Made by a program: the position numbers and the translations under genes. 64,000 nucleotides of DNA from Cunninghamia lanceolata (Eukaryota > Streptophyta > Pinopsida > Cupressales > Cupressaceae), in contig BSBN01000047.1 of NCBI GenBank assembly GCA_027924645.1, positions 744,001-808,000 of the forward strand. Direction: 5' to 3'. This document shows positions 1 to 11,243 of this stretch, piece after piece (within the stretch, counting starts at the first letter, position 1; the number at the start of each line of letters is the position of its first letter). The notes beneath the pieces were generated by a model that saw only the letters and a program-made list of their open reading frames with translations, searched no databases and was not told where the DNA came from.

Positions 1-59
1 AAATTTGTCTATAAATCCTTTTCTCCCAAGAAGGATAAGAGTTACATCATCGAAACACA

Positions 60-300
60 AATCAACTGAAGAAACTTGCTCCTAGACTCGATGATGATGC
101 ACTGAATGAGTACAAGAGGAAAACATTATGCTTCAAATGTAAGGGGCCATGGGACCCCAATCATAAGTGCCCATTGAAGGGGCAATCAAAACAATTGGAG
201 TACTCTTCTGTTGAGGAAACATCATCAAAAAAATCAAACTAGCAAAGTGACTCGGAGGATAGCGAGGTGGAAAGTTCAACAAAAGAGATATAGGGTACAT
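60..300 (+). pseudogene. gag: E1 gag C-terminus with zinc knuckle (fragment)
   Basis: The frame through 129-170 reads C-x2-C-x7-H-x-C (CFKCKGPWDPNHKC), the variant zinc knuckle found at the end of Gag in plant chromodomain gypsy elements, where it binds genomic RNA. An acidic, serine-rich stretch follows at about 200-290, and an in-frame stop lies near 240. Only this tail of Gag is inside the window. It merges into the protease region with no separate start, as expected for a single gag-pol reading frame. Confidence 0.7.
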
Positions 301-344
301 AGGACGATGACATACCTACAACCCATCTTTCTACTATTTAGAAA

Positions 345-862
345 GAAGGCTCTTTCAGGATTCAGGGAGTCTTGGAGGGACAGAGAGTGACCACACTACT
401 TGACAAAGGGGCCACTCATAACTTCATTGATGAGGGTCTTGTGGCAAGAAGGGGACTCAAGACGAAGGAGTTCGAGGGGTTCAGAGTCAGAGTGACAGAT
501 GGATTTGTCATTACATGCAAGAGAAGAATCCCAAACTTAACTATTAAGTTAAGTGACTATGAGTTCCAAGCAGAGTGCTATGTGGTCAGAATGGGAGACA
601 TGGACATGATCCTTAGCATGAAGTGGCTTCATGCAATAGGTGAGTTCTACCTCAAGTTGCAAACTATGGAAATGAAATTTGAGGTAGATGGAAGAAAACA
701 TGTGCTTAGGGGAATGTCAGATGGTGGTCTTAGAGTTGTATCTCTTAGGAGGATGGAGAGGTTGCTTAGACATGACCAGGTGGAGTGGGAAACTAAGTGT
801 ATTGTTATGCCTACGTTACAGAGCAGCAAAAATAGAGCTATCATCCAGATATCTAGAAGTTG
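345..862 (+). pseudogene. E1 retroviral-type aspartic protease (degenerate)
   Basis: The translated stretch from about 372 contains LLDKGATHNFID, which corresponds to the LLDSGATHNFID active site of plant Ty3/gypsy proteases. The catalytic Asp is present but the Ser beside it is Lys. Downstream MDMILSMKWL matches the second conserved block (usually DxILGMDWL), with Gly and Asp replaced. The domain would mature Gag-Pol. The frame closes at a stop at 860-862, after which RT follows in another frame. The active-site change and the stop show that it is non-functional. Confidence 0.85.
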
Positions 863-889
863 ATCACTAAGCACACTAAGGTATTTAGC

Positions 890-2230
890 AGTATACTCTA
901 AAGGAGGCCTCCTGATAGAGGCATAGAACATGTGATCAAGCTAGAGGAGGGAGCTAAGCATGTCATTATCACTCCCTACAGACATCCTAAGAGATTGAAG
1001 GATGAGATCGAGAAGACAATCAAGGAGCTTCTCGAGATGGGGCACATTCGAACTAGTAAGAGCCCGTTTGCCTCCGTAGTTGTCTTGGTGAAAAAGAAGG
1101 ATGACACATTGAGAATGTGTATAGATTATAGGGATTTCAATAAGAAAACAATTAAGAATAGGTACCCCATTATGCGGATAGATGAGCTCATTGACGAGCT
1201 ACATGGGGCATGTTACTTCTCCAAGATCGACTTGAGATCCAGATACCATCATATTCAGGTTAGAGAGGAGGATGTGGAGAAGATAGCTTTATGATGCCAT
1301 TATGGGCATTTTGAATTTTTGGTTATGCCTTTCAGTCTAAATAATGCTCCAGCCACTTTCCAGTCTTATATGAATAGGGTCTTCAAGTAGCAGTTGAGGA
1401 AGTTTTTTCTCATATTCTTCGATGATATATTGATCTTCACTAAGACTTGGGAGGAGCACCTCCAACACATTGAGGAGGTACTGGGTATTTTGGAGAGGGA
1501 TTCCTTATATGCCAAGGAGTCTAAATGTGAATTTTGCATGATCGAGCTCCTCTATTTGGGACATATCATCAGTGCCAAGGGAGTTAGAGTAGATCCTAAG
1601 AAGATTAAGTCAATTGTTGATCAAGCCACCACCCACGAATCTCTCACAGCTCAAGGGATTCTTTGTCTTATGTGGGTTTTATCACCAATTTGTCAAGGGG
1701 TTTTCGTAGAGTGCAGCACCTTTGATGGAATTGATAAAGAAAGGGGCATTTGTTTGAAACAGAGCACAACAGTGTTTTGACAAGTTCAAGCAGATCATGA
1801 GTTCTTACCCAGTTTTGGCCATTCCAAATTTCACCAAGCCTTTCGAGCTTGAGTGTGATGACTCATGAGAAGGCATAGGAGCTATTTTGATGCAGGATAA
1901 GCACCTGATTGCTTTTGAGAGCATAAAACTTAAGGGTGCAGAAAGAGGTTACAATATTGATAAGGAAACGTTAGCCATAATGCATGCTTTGGCTAAATTC
2001 AGGCAATACCTAGTGGGCAACAATTTTGTGGTGAAAATAGATCATAATAGCCTTAGACATTTCCTAAATCAACGTGACCTAAATGATAGGCAGTAGAAGT
2101 GGGTGAGCAAATTGCAAGCCTACGACTTTGACATAGTTTATGTCAAAGGAAAGAAGAATGCGATAGCTGATGCACTCATGGAGACCTCACTTGTGCTCGT
2201 TAGGTGAGATTACAATGGATTGTAGAGAGT
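890..2230 (+). pseudogene. E1 reverse transcriptase and RNase H (degenerate)
   Basis: RT motifs run from about 932: the fingers region (IKELLEMGHIRTSKSPFAS), then RMCIDYRDFNK, FSKIDLRSRYHHI and the catalytic box FFDDILIFTK near 1418-1447 (Ty3 form F/YxDD). Stops occur at 1292-1294 and 1388-1390. The frame shifts near 1630-1650, after the thumb, and again before RNase H. RNase H is visible at 1790-2200 (FELECDDS, then DKETLAIMHALAKFRQYL and DHNSLRHFLNQ), ending in KGKKNAIADAL. Together these copied RNA into DNA and degraded the RNA strand. At least three frame breaks make it a pseudogene. Confidence 0.9.
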
Positions 2231-3600
2231 GGATATCAATAAAATATGTTAAGGACAAGTGGGCCATAGGGATAGTTGATGGTACCATTCAGGATAGCAG
2301 GTACATAGTAGTAAATGATTTGATAATTTACAAGGGGAGGATCTTACTAGTACTAGGATCAAACATGAAGAAGAAGGTAATGGGAGCTTTTCATGATGTA
2401 CCTACAGCTAGTCACCTGAGATATTTCAAAACATATAGACAAATCTGAGAATGGTTCATATGGAAAGGGCTCAAAACAAATGTGTTGCAATATGTTAGAG
2501 AGTGCCCCACTTGCTAATAGAACAAACAGGAACATTCCTTTCCTGCTAGTTTATTACAGTCCCTACCCATTCCTAATTATAAATGGGAATGATTTCTATG
2601 GACATTATAACGAGCTTGCCTAAGGCCCAAGGCAGGGACTGTATCTTTGTTGTGGTTGATAGACTGACAAAATTCACCCATTTCTTTGCAATTTCAGCCA
2701 CATTTTCAACAACACAGATCATACATATGTTTTTCAAAGAGCTATTCAGGCTACATGGGCTACCCAAGAGTATAGTAAGTGATAGGGATAATAAGTTTAT
2801 GAGTCACTTTTGGCAGGAGCTCTTCAGATTGAGTGGGACTGAACTCACTCTTAGCACTAGCTACCATCCACAGACAGATGGGCAGATAGAGATCATCAAC
2901 AAGTGGGTGGAAGGATAACTCTGCAACTACATTGCAGGGCAGCAGAAGGCATGGGTTAAGTGGTTCCATCTGGGAGAGTATTGTTATAACACTACTTACC
3001 ACATGTCCATTTAGATGTCACCTTTCATGGCTCTTTATGGATACGAGGCTCCCAAATTCCTGGATATGTTATTTGGTGACAGTAGATTGCCTAAGGCTAA
3101 GGACTTACTGTAGGAGAGCCAGGACATCATGAAGTCCTTGAAGGAGAACATCCAAAAAGTGCAGAATCAACAAAAACAATATGTAGACTAGTATAGAGTT
3201 CAACGTTCTTTTGAGGTGGGTGACATGGTCTATTTGATGCTGCAACCATATAGACAATCCACTCTCAAGAAAAGTGGTGCAGAGAAGCTTAAGACACATT
3301 ATTATGGACCTTTTAGGGTATCCAGGAGAATAGGAGAAGTGGCTTATGAGTTAGAGTTACTGACGGGAAGCAGGGACATAATGTAATACCTTCCACTGAG
3401 TTACCCCCTTTGGATGAGGAGGCCAAGTTGATTCTTATCACTGAGGCTATCATTAACACTTGAGAGCGCACCTTGCGGAAGAGGATTATTAGGGAATATT
3501 TGGTTAAGTGGAAGAATTTGCTAGTGGAGGATGCAACTTGGGAGAATGAACAAATTCTATAGCATCCAGAGTTGAAATTGCTTGTGGGCAAGCAATTTTG
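2231..3600 (+). pseudogene. E1 integrase with C-terminal chromodomain (degenerate)
   Basis: A remnant zinc-binding N-terminus lies at about 2330-2520. The catalytic core at 2583-2918 retains all three acidic residues: Asp in ISMDII, Asp in VSDRDNKF and Glu in DGQIEIINK. The core is followed by a frame break and the usual AWxxW/LLxxG region near 2940-3060. At 3470-3560 the frame reads REYLVKWKNL and then DATWENEQIL, which is a chromodomain. Chromodomains at the integrase C-terminus define chromoviruses and are thought to guide integration to marked chromatin. A stop follows within 10 codons of the domain. Confidence 0.88.
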
Positions 3601-3612
3601 GGGAGGGCGGAT
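3596..3612 (+). other. E1 polypurine tract
   Basis: A purine-rich run (TTTTGGGGAGGGCGGAT) lies directly before the TG of the right LTR. This is the usual position and composition of the plus-strand primer of a Ty3/gypsy element. Confidence 0.75.
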
Positions 3613-5106
3613 TGTAATGTCCCCTTCCTAGGCCAACACTTGTGCATCGGGCTAGTATAGGGTTCCCATAGACTAGTGAGTGTGGTTAGGGGACCCATAG
3701 TGATGTGGCTTACCGAAGCTCAGTCAACATCTACAGAGCGATGAGATGGATTCCTCTTGGCAGGATTTACCAATTGGCACTTTTCGGAGTGAGTTTGGGC
3801 CATTTGGCCAAACTTACTATTTTTAGCAAGGGCTCATGGGACTCCGAGCAAGTCAGTGCAATGTTCCTGAATCATGTCGACGTTCCATTGGCCAGCTCAG
3901 CAGTACTACATAATGCTTGAGGAGACCATTCGAGTTATTATTTAATAATAGACATATTTAAGTTAAATTAAAGATATAACTTAATATGTTTATTATTAAA
4001 GTGGCTTTATTATGTATTGTGAACTTTATGAAATATTTAAGTTAATAAAGTCACCTTTTATGTGGGCGCCCAAGGCATGAAGAGAAAAATAAAAGTTAAA
4101 ATATTAAATTCCCCAAAAAGTGTGTTGAGGGAAGAAGAGGAATAAAGAAAGAAAAAGTGACTTCATTGGATTCATTCACTATTGCATTTTCTTCTAAGTC
4201 TAATCTTTGTTCTTTGTGAGTAAGGGTTTGAACTAGCAACCTTGGAGGAAACCTCCATTATTGAGAGCATTTGTGGGGTTGAAAGACACTCCCAGGGTGT
4301 TGCGTGAGTGGTATCGACATGGGGATCACATTGGAGCTTCAATGCAAATAGATAGCTTGTCGCGGAGAGGATTTCAAAGATATATCTTTAGATTCTTGGC
4401 ATGATAATTCAAGGATAATATTGAGAAGTACATGACATGTTATAGCAAGGGATTTTGAGGTGTTTTGGTGTGTTTTGCATCCCATAATAGGGTCGTACCT
4501 CCCTTAGGTAGGCCGTACAACATAAGGCGGAATACTATGAGTTTTGGTGTGAATATTGGCATGGGATTCATTACTAGTTGGGTGTGAGACATCTGCAGGT
4601 CTGATTTAGCATTTTTAGTAGAGATTGGGAGTTTTTTGATAGAGTTTGTTGCTGTTATTACTCCCAGCAGGTTGTACTTGGAGGTTGTGGGCATGTGGAC
4701 TACACATTGTCTTCAAAATTGAGTTTTGGACTGTTCTCAAACCCCAAACAGAGGCGTCTCTCCTTGTATATGTTGTTCCTATGTTTGTTGTTGATAAAAT
4801 CTAAGTTTGCAAGGGTTTTTTGAAGGATTTTGCACTGTCAAACTATTGTAGCAGTCCTTTCTAGCCATGTATCATTTGGATAGCTAATTGGTATGTTGAA
4901 ACCCTGGTTATTTTGAACATATTCCATATGGGTATTGTTTCTTTATGCATTGTAATACATTTCCATCAAATATAAGCATCTAGGTATTTCTATTTCTTGT
5001 TTTTGAATATATGTGCATGCATGGTGTTATGTTAAAAATGCAAAAAACATAAAACACACTAGGTGACAACTAAACCACATAAAACATAAGGGGGTGGGAT
5101 ATTACA
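3613..5106 (+). repeat. E1 3' long terminal repeat, 1,494 bp
   Basis: It starts TGTAATGTCCC immediately after the purine tract and ends GGGATATTACA, so the two ends are inverted repeats with one mismatch in 11 bp. No coding region is recognised inside. The partner LTR is outside the window, so age cannot be estimated. Confidence 0.85.
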
Positions 5107-5570
5107 TATTTCCTCATGTGCATCATTAGTATAATTCTCCCCAATTTTTGTATCCTCCTTTTCTAGAGATTTTTTTTAGTGTGGCAAGATTCTTTTTCCC
5201 TCTTGTAGTTGGCCCCACCATGATGGGGGGAAAATATTTTGCAATAAATCACACAAAACAATTCCAATTAATCTAAAAAAATTACTTTAACTTACTAGGG
5301 CCTAGATCTCACTTAGAAAAATCTCCAAGAATTTCGTTAATTTGCAACCTTGAGAGTGAAATTGGTGGAAACCCTAATTTCACAATAAATTCTTCAAATC
5401 TCATACAAATTACCTCAAATCAATAATGTAGTATATTCAATATTCCCTTGAAAAACCTACTAAAATCCTTGGAAAGATTCACCAAATTGAGAGAGATATG
5501 TGCTTCCCAAGATGACCTCCAAATTTTTTTTAAAAAAAACTGCTTTGTTTTTTGCCTTCTCGGTGCCAAG

Positions 5571-5592
5571 ATCATGCTCTAGTACCACTTGT
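5571..5592 (-). other. Possible initiator-Met primer-binding-site remnant of a lost LTR element
   Basis: On the minus strand this reads TGGTACTAGAGCATGATC, close to the initiator-Met site TGGTATCAGAGCATG, and is preceded by CATTACAAG, which could be the end of an LTR. No gag or partner LTR was recognised, so this stays tentative. Confidence 0.3.
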
Positions 5593-7365
5593 AATGAGAT
5601 GATTTGTACAATAGAATAATATAATATGAAATATGTTGCAAATACTTGATAATAATATGCCACTTTGAGGGGCAACCTCCAAAAGTCTCAAATGAAGAAT
5701 ACAATTCGCAATACGATGATAATGACTAACCTCTACCTCCTATAGATACCATATTCAAGCCTTGGATATCACCCAAGCTGACTTAGATACCACAATATAT
5801 CACACAACCTAAATACTTATATAAGTCTATATTAATGATTATATAACTTAATTAAGAGTTAAGGTAGCCACAAGTTGACTACTCATAACCTTATACCAAT
5901 GTAAGATTGAGGGTGTAGTACATTTATTATGTTGAAGGCATTCCCTATGCAAGGTGAACTGTGTGGCGAGTGAAATCGTTGGTTAAGACTCCTTGTTACA
6001 TAGTGCAAGACGATGAAATAGATCTCGACGATTCATTTTTTCATCATATTTTTTGGTTTTTCATTTTCGTTTATGTTTGTGTCGCTAGTTTACGGGCATC
6101 AAGACTTTGTTTCTAATCTCCTCAGTTTTTCTCACGCTAGAAACTTGTCAGTTATTTTCATGCCAATGTCAGAAAAAGTCTCATGCCATTTAAATGTCTG
6201 TGAATGAGGGACAAGCGTAAATATCCAACAACTCCATACCCTCTGAATCTCGTACTTGCACATTTTCAAAGTTTGAATTTTCCATGTATGCAATATAAGA
6301 TAGATAGTTTTAAGAAAAATGTTTTAAATTGTTATCACTACCTTTTACGTCTTAAGCTTATTAGCAAGGATTAAAAGTTTTTTAATATGTATAGAGTTTA
6401 TATAAATATAATACAATATTATATCTAATATAATATATATTAATAAAAACTACTTTATAATATCAAATTTATATTTATAAATATAAAGAAAATATATTAT
6501 TATATTAAATAATATTATATATATGATATATAATATATTATCAATATGAATGTCATAAAATTATAAATTAAAATAATTTATTTAATGTGTATATATATAT
6601 ATATATATAAATATAATAGGTCATATTATTTGGCCTAATAAATTTTAAAATATAAAAAATTATATAAAAATTAAATTTTATATATAAAATATATTATTTA
6701 ATATATTTTAAAAATAATATTATATTGGAAATTCATACTTTCTTAATGGTATTTATTTTTACATTTTTATTTCAATTATATTATAGTTTTGTTAGATATT
6801 TTAAATATAATATATTAGAGAGTAGAAAAAGGAGAGAGAGGGGGAATAAAGAAGGATAAAGAGACTAAATAAAATCATAGGGAAAGTGATAAATTAATAA
6901 TATCTAAATATTTTTAGATAGAGTTGAGATAGAAATTTGTATTTGATCATTTTTAAAATATAATTAAAATAATAATAAAGGATATTTTGGAAGTAGTTAA
7001 GATTGTGATAAATGATTATTATTTATTTTTAATTTGAATCTATAACAAACAAATTAAGATGATTGTGCTTTGCGAGTTTTCAAAATGTACAATAATCTAG
7101 GTTAATGTTTGGACTAGATGATGTGGTTCTAATCTTTTTCTATAGATTTGGCCCTATTATCTTTATATTTTTTTTTACCTACAATCATGTTTTGCATGTA
7201 CCTATAAATTATAATGAAAGACTTGGTGGCATTGAGAAGCATCATTAGAACATTATTTGCTTGGTGTTGGAGGAACCTAACTACCCACCTCCCACCTTTT
7301 TGAAGTCTTCTTAACTAAATCAATAATTTTGATAAAATTGGAAGATAATTTTGGAAGCAATAGAA

Positions 7366-7368
<3 letters not shown>

Positions 7369-7411
<43 letters not shown>
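7369..7411. repeat. (GA)n microsatellite
   Basis: An uninterrupted GA dinucleotide run of about 43 bp. A second run of about 30 bp lies at 7661-7690, near the left edge of the GA-rich tandem-repeat remnant. Confidence 0.9.
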
Positions 7412-7416
<5 letters not shown>

Positions 7417-7656
7417 TTTATTGTGAATACCTTCATCCACACAATTTCTAAGCCCTACACATAAAGGAAACCTTAAGGCATTACCCATATTAGAAAGATT
7501 TACGATTAAATCAAATTGGATTTCTTATGAAGTGTTATACTTAAGAAGACATATAACAATTTCATCTACAGAAATTAGGTCTCCATGCTTATTGTCCAAG
7601 TGGTAACTTGTAATGATTTGATTATATATTTAATCTTTGTAAAAAATATATTATAG

Positions 7657-7679
<23 letters not shown>

Positions 7680-7694
<15 letters not shown>

Positions 7695-7744
7695 AAGGGT
7701 AGGAGAGAGAAATAGAGAGGGAAGGATATTGATAGAGAGAGAGG
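7680..7744. repeat. Left remnant of the ~1 kb tandem repeat, edge of E2 insertion
   Basis: About 60 bp here (GA-rich, containing GGATATTGATAGAGAG) match the end of the repeat units at 26790-26830 and 27795-27835. It is the left half of the unit into which E2 inserted; the right half resumes at 25818. Confidence 0.75.
7740..7744. repeat. E2 target site duplication, left copy (AGAGG)
   Basis: AGAGG directly precedes the 5' LTR and is repeated exactly at 25813-25817 directly after the 3' LTR. This is the 5 bp duplication expected of LTR-retrotransposon integration. Confidence 0.9.
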
Positions 7745-7805
7745 TGTAGACACCCTAAAATGACTGTGTCGTCGAATCACTTGCATTTCGTAATCTGTCA
7801 AATCA

Positions 7806-8240
7806 CCTGCACACAACGTTAATTAAATAATATAATTATTTAATTAATTTCACCAAATTCTTCTAAATTACAAAAATGCGACATTAATTAAATAAATTCT
7901 CTTTATTTAATTAATTAAAATAAATTCCTCTGTTATTCTTCCACAATTAAATAATTTTAATTATTTAATTATCCCCTTTCCAAAATTCAAATCCACATTA
8001 ATTAAATAAACCCAATTATTTAATTAATTCATCACAATTCTATCTTATCTATAATTAAATAATTTACATTATTTAATTAAATCAAAATCATTCTTCCAAA
8101 ATCATGCACAACAATTAAATAAATTTATTTATTTAATTTTCTTTCAAATCTTCTAAATTAAATAATTCCAATTATTTAATTATTTCTTCCAAAATATCTT
8201 CTCTAAATTTAAATAAATCAATTATTTATTTAAGTTGTTT
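7806..8240. repeat. Eight spaced AT-rich palindromes in the E2 5' LTR (U3)
   Basis: Successive inverted repeats of the form AATTAAATAA-loop-TTATTTAATT lie near 7810, 7882, 7945, 8000, 8050, 8110, 8156 and 8206, about 46-72 bp apart. Loops are a few bases and the DNA between them is pyrimidine-rich. The same series is in the 3' LTR (24760-25175) and, with about two extra members, in both E3 LTRs. Confidence 0.85.
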
Positions 8241-8522
8241 TTTCTTCTAATTTGAGTTATCTCTAATATAACTCAAGTTTTCTATATTTAATAAAGCAAA
8301 ATATCTTCTAATTCTCATGCAAATCCCTTCTTGTTTTGAATCACTTAACTGATCATTACCTTCTGTTAATTGCTTTAACTCATTTTTCTATTCTTGATAA
8401 CTCCTCTCATGCAAAAGAAAGCAAGACACATGTCTTCTTCTCATTCGTTGCATGTTCCTCAACTGTTCTCCTCCATTGATTCTTCTAAATTATCTGGACC
8501 GTTGATCGATCTTCCTTGAAAT

Positions 8523-8532
8523 CTATATAAAC
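8523..8532 (+). promoter_or_regulatory. E2 LTR TATA box
   Basis: CTATATAAAC is followed by a C-rich stretch. It is preserved in all four E2/E3 LTRs (25466-25475, 36021-36030, 42754-42763) and is the likely core promoter for genomic RNA. Confidence 0.7.
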
Positions 8533-8872
8533 CCCCCTCATCTCCTTCATTGAGCCTCTCTCTTCGATCGTATTCTTAGGCATACTTAACAGAGCTTTGA
8601 GCATACAAAACGCGTCGATTGAGCAACCTTATGATCTTTTAACATTGATCTTTGAGCACATTGAGCACACTACTTGCTTGTTGCAGCTATGGTTTCGCAA
8701 CTTGATTATGCAATCCACACATCTCCAAAAGGGAACAATACAGATTTTGGTAAGAGCTTTCATTTTGTCTTTGATTTTATGATAATGGCTTTTACTTAAA
8801 TTGGTTTGCTTTATGTGATTGGTTTTTGGTTTTATTAGTTTAATTTAAATCGATTTTTCCTCATACACATTC

Positions 8873-8890
8873 TGGCACGCCTGATGGGAC
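8873..8890 (+). other. E2 primer-binding site
   Basis: TGGCACGCCTGATGGGAC begins four bases after the 5' LTR. A TGG start this close to the LTR is the normal place for a tRNA primer site. I do not assign the tRNA. Confidence 0.65.
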
Positions 8891-8939
8891 CCACTAATCC
8901 CTTTGTTTCTTTGAGAAATTGTTTGTTTTTGAAGTCACA

Positions 8940-9115
8940 GTACGGTACAGCGCAAACGACATTGCAAAGCGCTTCTGGCAGAATCGTTTAGCGCTATTAG
9001 AGGTGCAGTTCAGCGCCCTTGGGGGCACTGTGGCGCTTCTGGCAGCACAGAGTGGCTCTTTCGGTATCACAGAACGACGCTTCCGGTAGCATCATTTAGT
9101 GCTTTTGGTTAAATT
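8940..9115 (+). repeat. GCGC...TGG motif array 1
   Basis: About seven degenerate copies are visible, for example AGCGCTTCTGGCAG, AGCGCCCTTGGGGG, GGCGCTTCTGGCAG and GACGCTTCCGGTAG. Spacing is roughly 22-28 bp. Confidence 0.75.
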
Positions 9116-9409
9116 AGGTTTTTGACTTCATTTTGTGTTTTAGCAGGGTTTTCTCATTGCATATCTTGTGGATTTGTCTGACAAACTGTTGTATTTGTCT
9201 TTCAAACCTGCTTTTTGATACTTCCTAAGCTGATTTATTTAGGGGTATCTTCGGTATTTGCGTTAATCTATTGTCTTGATACATTTTTTGAGTTTTTTTG
9301 GATTTCACTATTCAGATCTACCAGATATTGTTGCTCAAAACAGTAGATCAACCATGAAATCCCATTTTGACCTGGTTATTTTGACAAAAGCTAATATTTT
9401 TTGATCTAA

Positions 9410-9690
9410 GACCGTGCAGCGCAGTTAGTATAAACAGTATCGCGCTTCCGGATAGAAGGTACAGCGCCTCTGGACATTTTTCAGCGCTTCTGGTAGTATC
9501 CTGCAGCGCTTCTGGTATACACTACATCACTTTTGGCATAACAGTATCCCGCTTCTGGACGCACGGTACAGCGCTTCTGTGTATTTTTCAGCACCTCTGA
9601 GAATATTCTACGACGCTTCTGGTCTGTTTTACAACGCGTTTGGAAATACAGTAAGTCACGTATGGTAAGATAGTACAACGCTTTCGGTCA
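9410..9690 (+). repeat. GCGC...TGG motif array 2
   Basis: About eleven degenerate copies, the clearest being CAGCGCTTCTGGTAGT, CAGCGCTTCTGGTATA, AACGCGTTTGGAAA and CAACGCTTTCGGTC, spaced about 22-28 bp. Confidence 0.78.
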
Positions 9691-10894
9691 AATTGATTTA
9701 TTTTTTGCTAACTTGTGAATTTTTGGTGGAACTAACTCACTTGTTGCAGCTTCTTATTACTCACACAGAGCAAATAGGGGTTTTAACATGTTCATGCAGG
9801 ACGAGTGTTGAAGAACTTTTGATTTATCTCACTAAGTCTTAGAAACACATTGCATGCTTAAAAGGATAATTGAACAAATCTTTTTTGCAAATCTAAGTCT
9901 TAGGAACATACTGCTTTTCTTAAGGAACAATGGACATGTATGCACACATACCTCAATTTTTTAAGGGACAATGGACATGAATGCCAAACACTTCAATTTT
10001 ATAAGGGACAATTGACAACTACAAACGTGTGTGTGCCTAGTTTAGTTGCACCTTATTTTTCTTATAACGGGACAATTGAACCTTTGTTTGACGTGCTTGC
10101 TCTTACTTTTCTGTACTTCCTTTAGAAGGGCCTGCTTTTGGATTGCGCTTCATCCAAAAGGGACGACCCTAAGCAGAGTTTTCCTTTGAACTGCTATATA
10201 AGAGGGATAAGGTGAAAGCCAAGTCCTAACCGACGTCAGCCTTACCTTGTGGTGCCAAACTGAAAAGAGGTGTACTGGCTCTTTGTGGAAATGATTTTCA
10301 CATTGAGCGAAGTGTTTGATACTCTTAGTAGGATTGGTTAAAGCTTTTAGTAGCTTGTCGCATTGCTCATACGGCGTTGGTCCCTCAAAGTCACTAAGAA
10401 CCATTTTAGATAGAGACTACCCGACCTACCTCTGAACATTGCGGTAATCATCAGTGCAAGGGGAATCGATTTAAGCCCTTAAGATACTCACCATTGGCTC
10501 CCTTGAGAAGAGATAGTATTCCCTTGGACATAAAGCTCTTGTGACCTACTTGAGCTTTCCAAGGGGAGGGTGAGATATCCCTACCTATCATCTCTCGCAA
10601 AGATACTAAATATCTGACACCTTTATGGAATGATATTTTTATCGACAGAGTATTAAGCTGTGAGCTGATCTACTGCAATGAAACCTTGTCTGTAGGGATA
10701 AAAAGTGCTTGTTATTGATTGCAATTGTCTTATACCTGTGGAAACATTGGGCTTGTTTGGAGCCTCGAACATACACTATCTGTTGTGTCAGTCCCTTGTG
10801 TGTACCAACATTGTTTGCTCTATTTTCTCTTGCCAACAAATCCAATCAAAAATAGAAACAATCTATTAAAATTTTGCCTTTTAGAAACATCAGA

Positions 10895-11170
10895 CACTAC
10901 TTCAGCGCCCTTGGTATTACAACAGCTCGCCTTTGGTAGTACAGTAGATCACCTCTGGCATAGCAGTAACTTGCCTCTGGTAAAACTCTACTTCAGCGCC
11001 CTTGGTATAACAGTAGCTCGTTTTTGGTCACTGTAGCTCGCCTTTGGCATAGCAGTAACTCGCTTCTGGTAGCTCAGTCTATCGCCTTTGGCATCACAGT
11101 AGCACGCTTTTGGTTGCACAGTCCTGCACCTTTGGTCAAACAGTATAGCACTTTTGGTCCAGTACTTTGT
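10895..11170 (+). repeat. GCGC...TGG motif array 3
   Basis: About a dozen copies in a variant form, such as CAGCGCCCTTGGTA, GCTCGCCTTTGGTAG and GCACGCTTTTGGTTG, ending shortly before the gag start at 11244. Confidence 0.75.
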
Positions 11171-11243
11171 GCATCAGAGTTTGTCCGTTTCTCAAAGCAC
11201 CTCACAGAAACCCAGCATTACCTTTCTTGTCCTAGGGTATTCC

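Larger units (their letters stand above)
1..5106 (+). mobile_element. E1: decayed Ty3/gypsy chromodomain retrotransposon, 5' part outside window
   Basis: Running left to right there are a gag zinc knuckle, an aspartic protease, reverse transcriptase, RNase H, integrase, a chromodomain, a purine tract and a full LTR. The order protease-RT-RNase H-integrase-chromodomain is that of Ty3/gypsy chromoviruses. Many stops and several frameshifts show it is long dead. The left LTR and most of gag lie before base 1, so the target duplication cannot be checked. The LTR begins TGTAATGTCCC and ends GGGATATTACA, a near-perfect 11 bp terminal inverted repeat that fixes the right boundary at 5106. The assignment rests on protein motifs read by eye. 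Confidence 0.93.
5107..7660. other. AT-rich non-coding DNA, no gene recognised
   Basis: Nothing coding is supported here. The block 6390-6730 is very AT-rich, with a (TA)n run near 6587-6608. A GA dinucleotide tract lies at 7369-7411. A possible primer-binding-site remnant of another element is listed separately at about 5571-5592. Confidence 0.7.
7745..8869 (+). repeat. E2 5' LTR, 1,125 bp
   Basis: It begins TGTAGACACC and ends TCATACACA. The upstream part (about 7806-8240) is a run of eight AT-rich palindromes. A TATA box (CTATATAAAC) lies at 8523-8532, so transcription should start near 8555 and the palindromes lie in U3. The copy at 24687-25812 is about 98% identical by eye. Confidence 0.93.
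8891..11243 (+). other. E2 5' leader with three arrays of a GCGC...TGG motif
   Basis: No long open frame is present between the primer site and gag. Degenerate copies of CAGCGCTTCTGGTA, spaced about 20-30 bp, form arrays at about 8940-9115, 9410-9690 and 10895-11170. The stretch between arrays includes short repeats of GGGACAATTGA near 9860-10080 and a TATA-like CTATATAAGAG at 10192-10202. The leader would be transcribed from the LTR promoter. Arrays of the same motif recur on the minus strand upstream of the antisense gene at 23755-24190. Confidence 0.75.

Noticed and set aside
8597..8782. Short open frame in the E2 LTR, repeated at 25540-25725 and in altered form in E3
   Set aside because: It lies in the LTR downstream of the TATA box, and its repetition only reflects the LTR copies. 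E3 versions are broken and no family is recognised.
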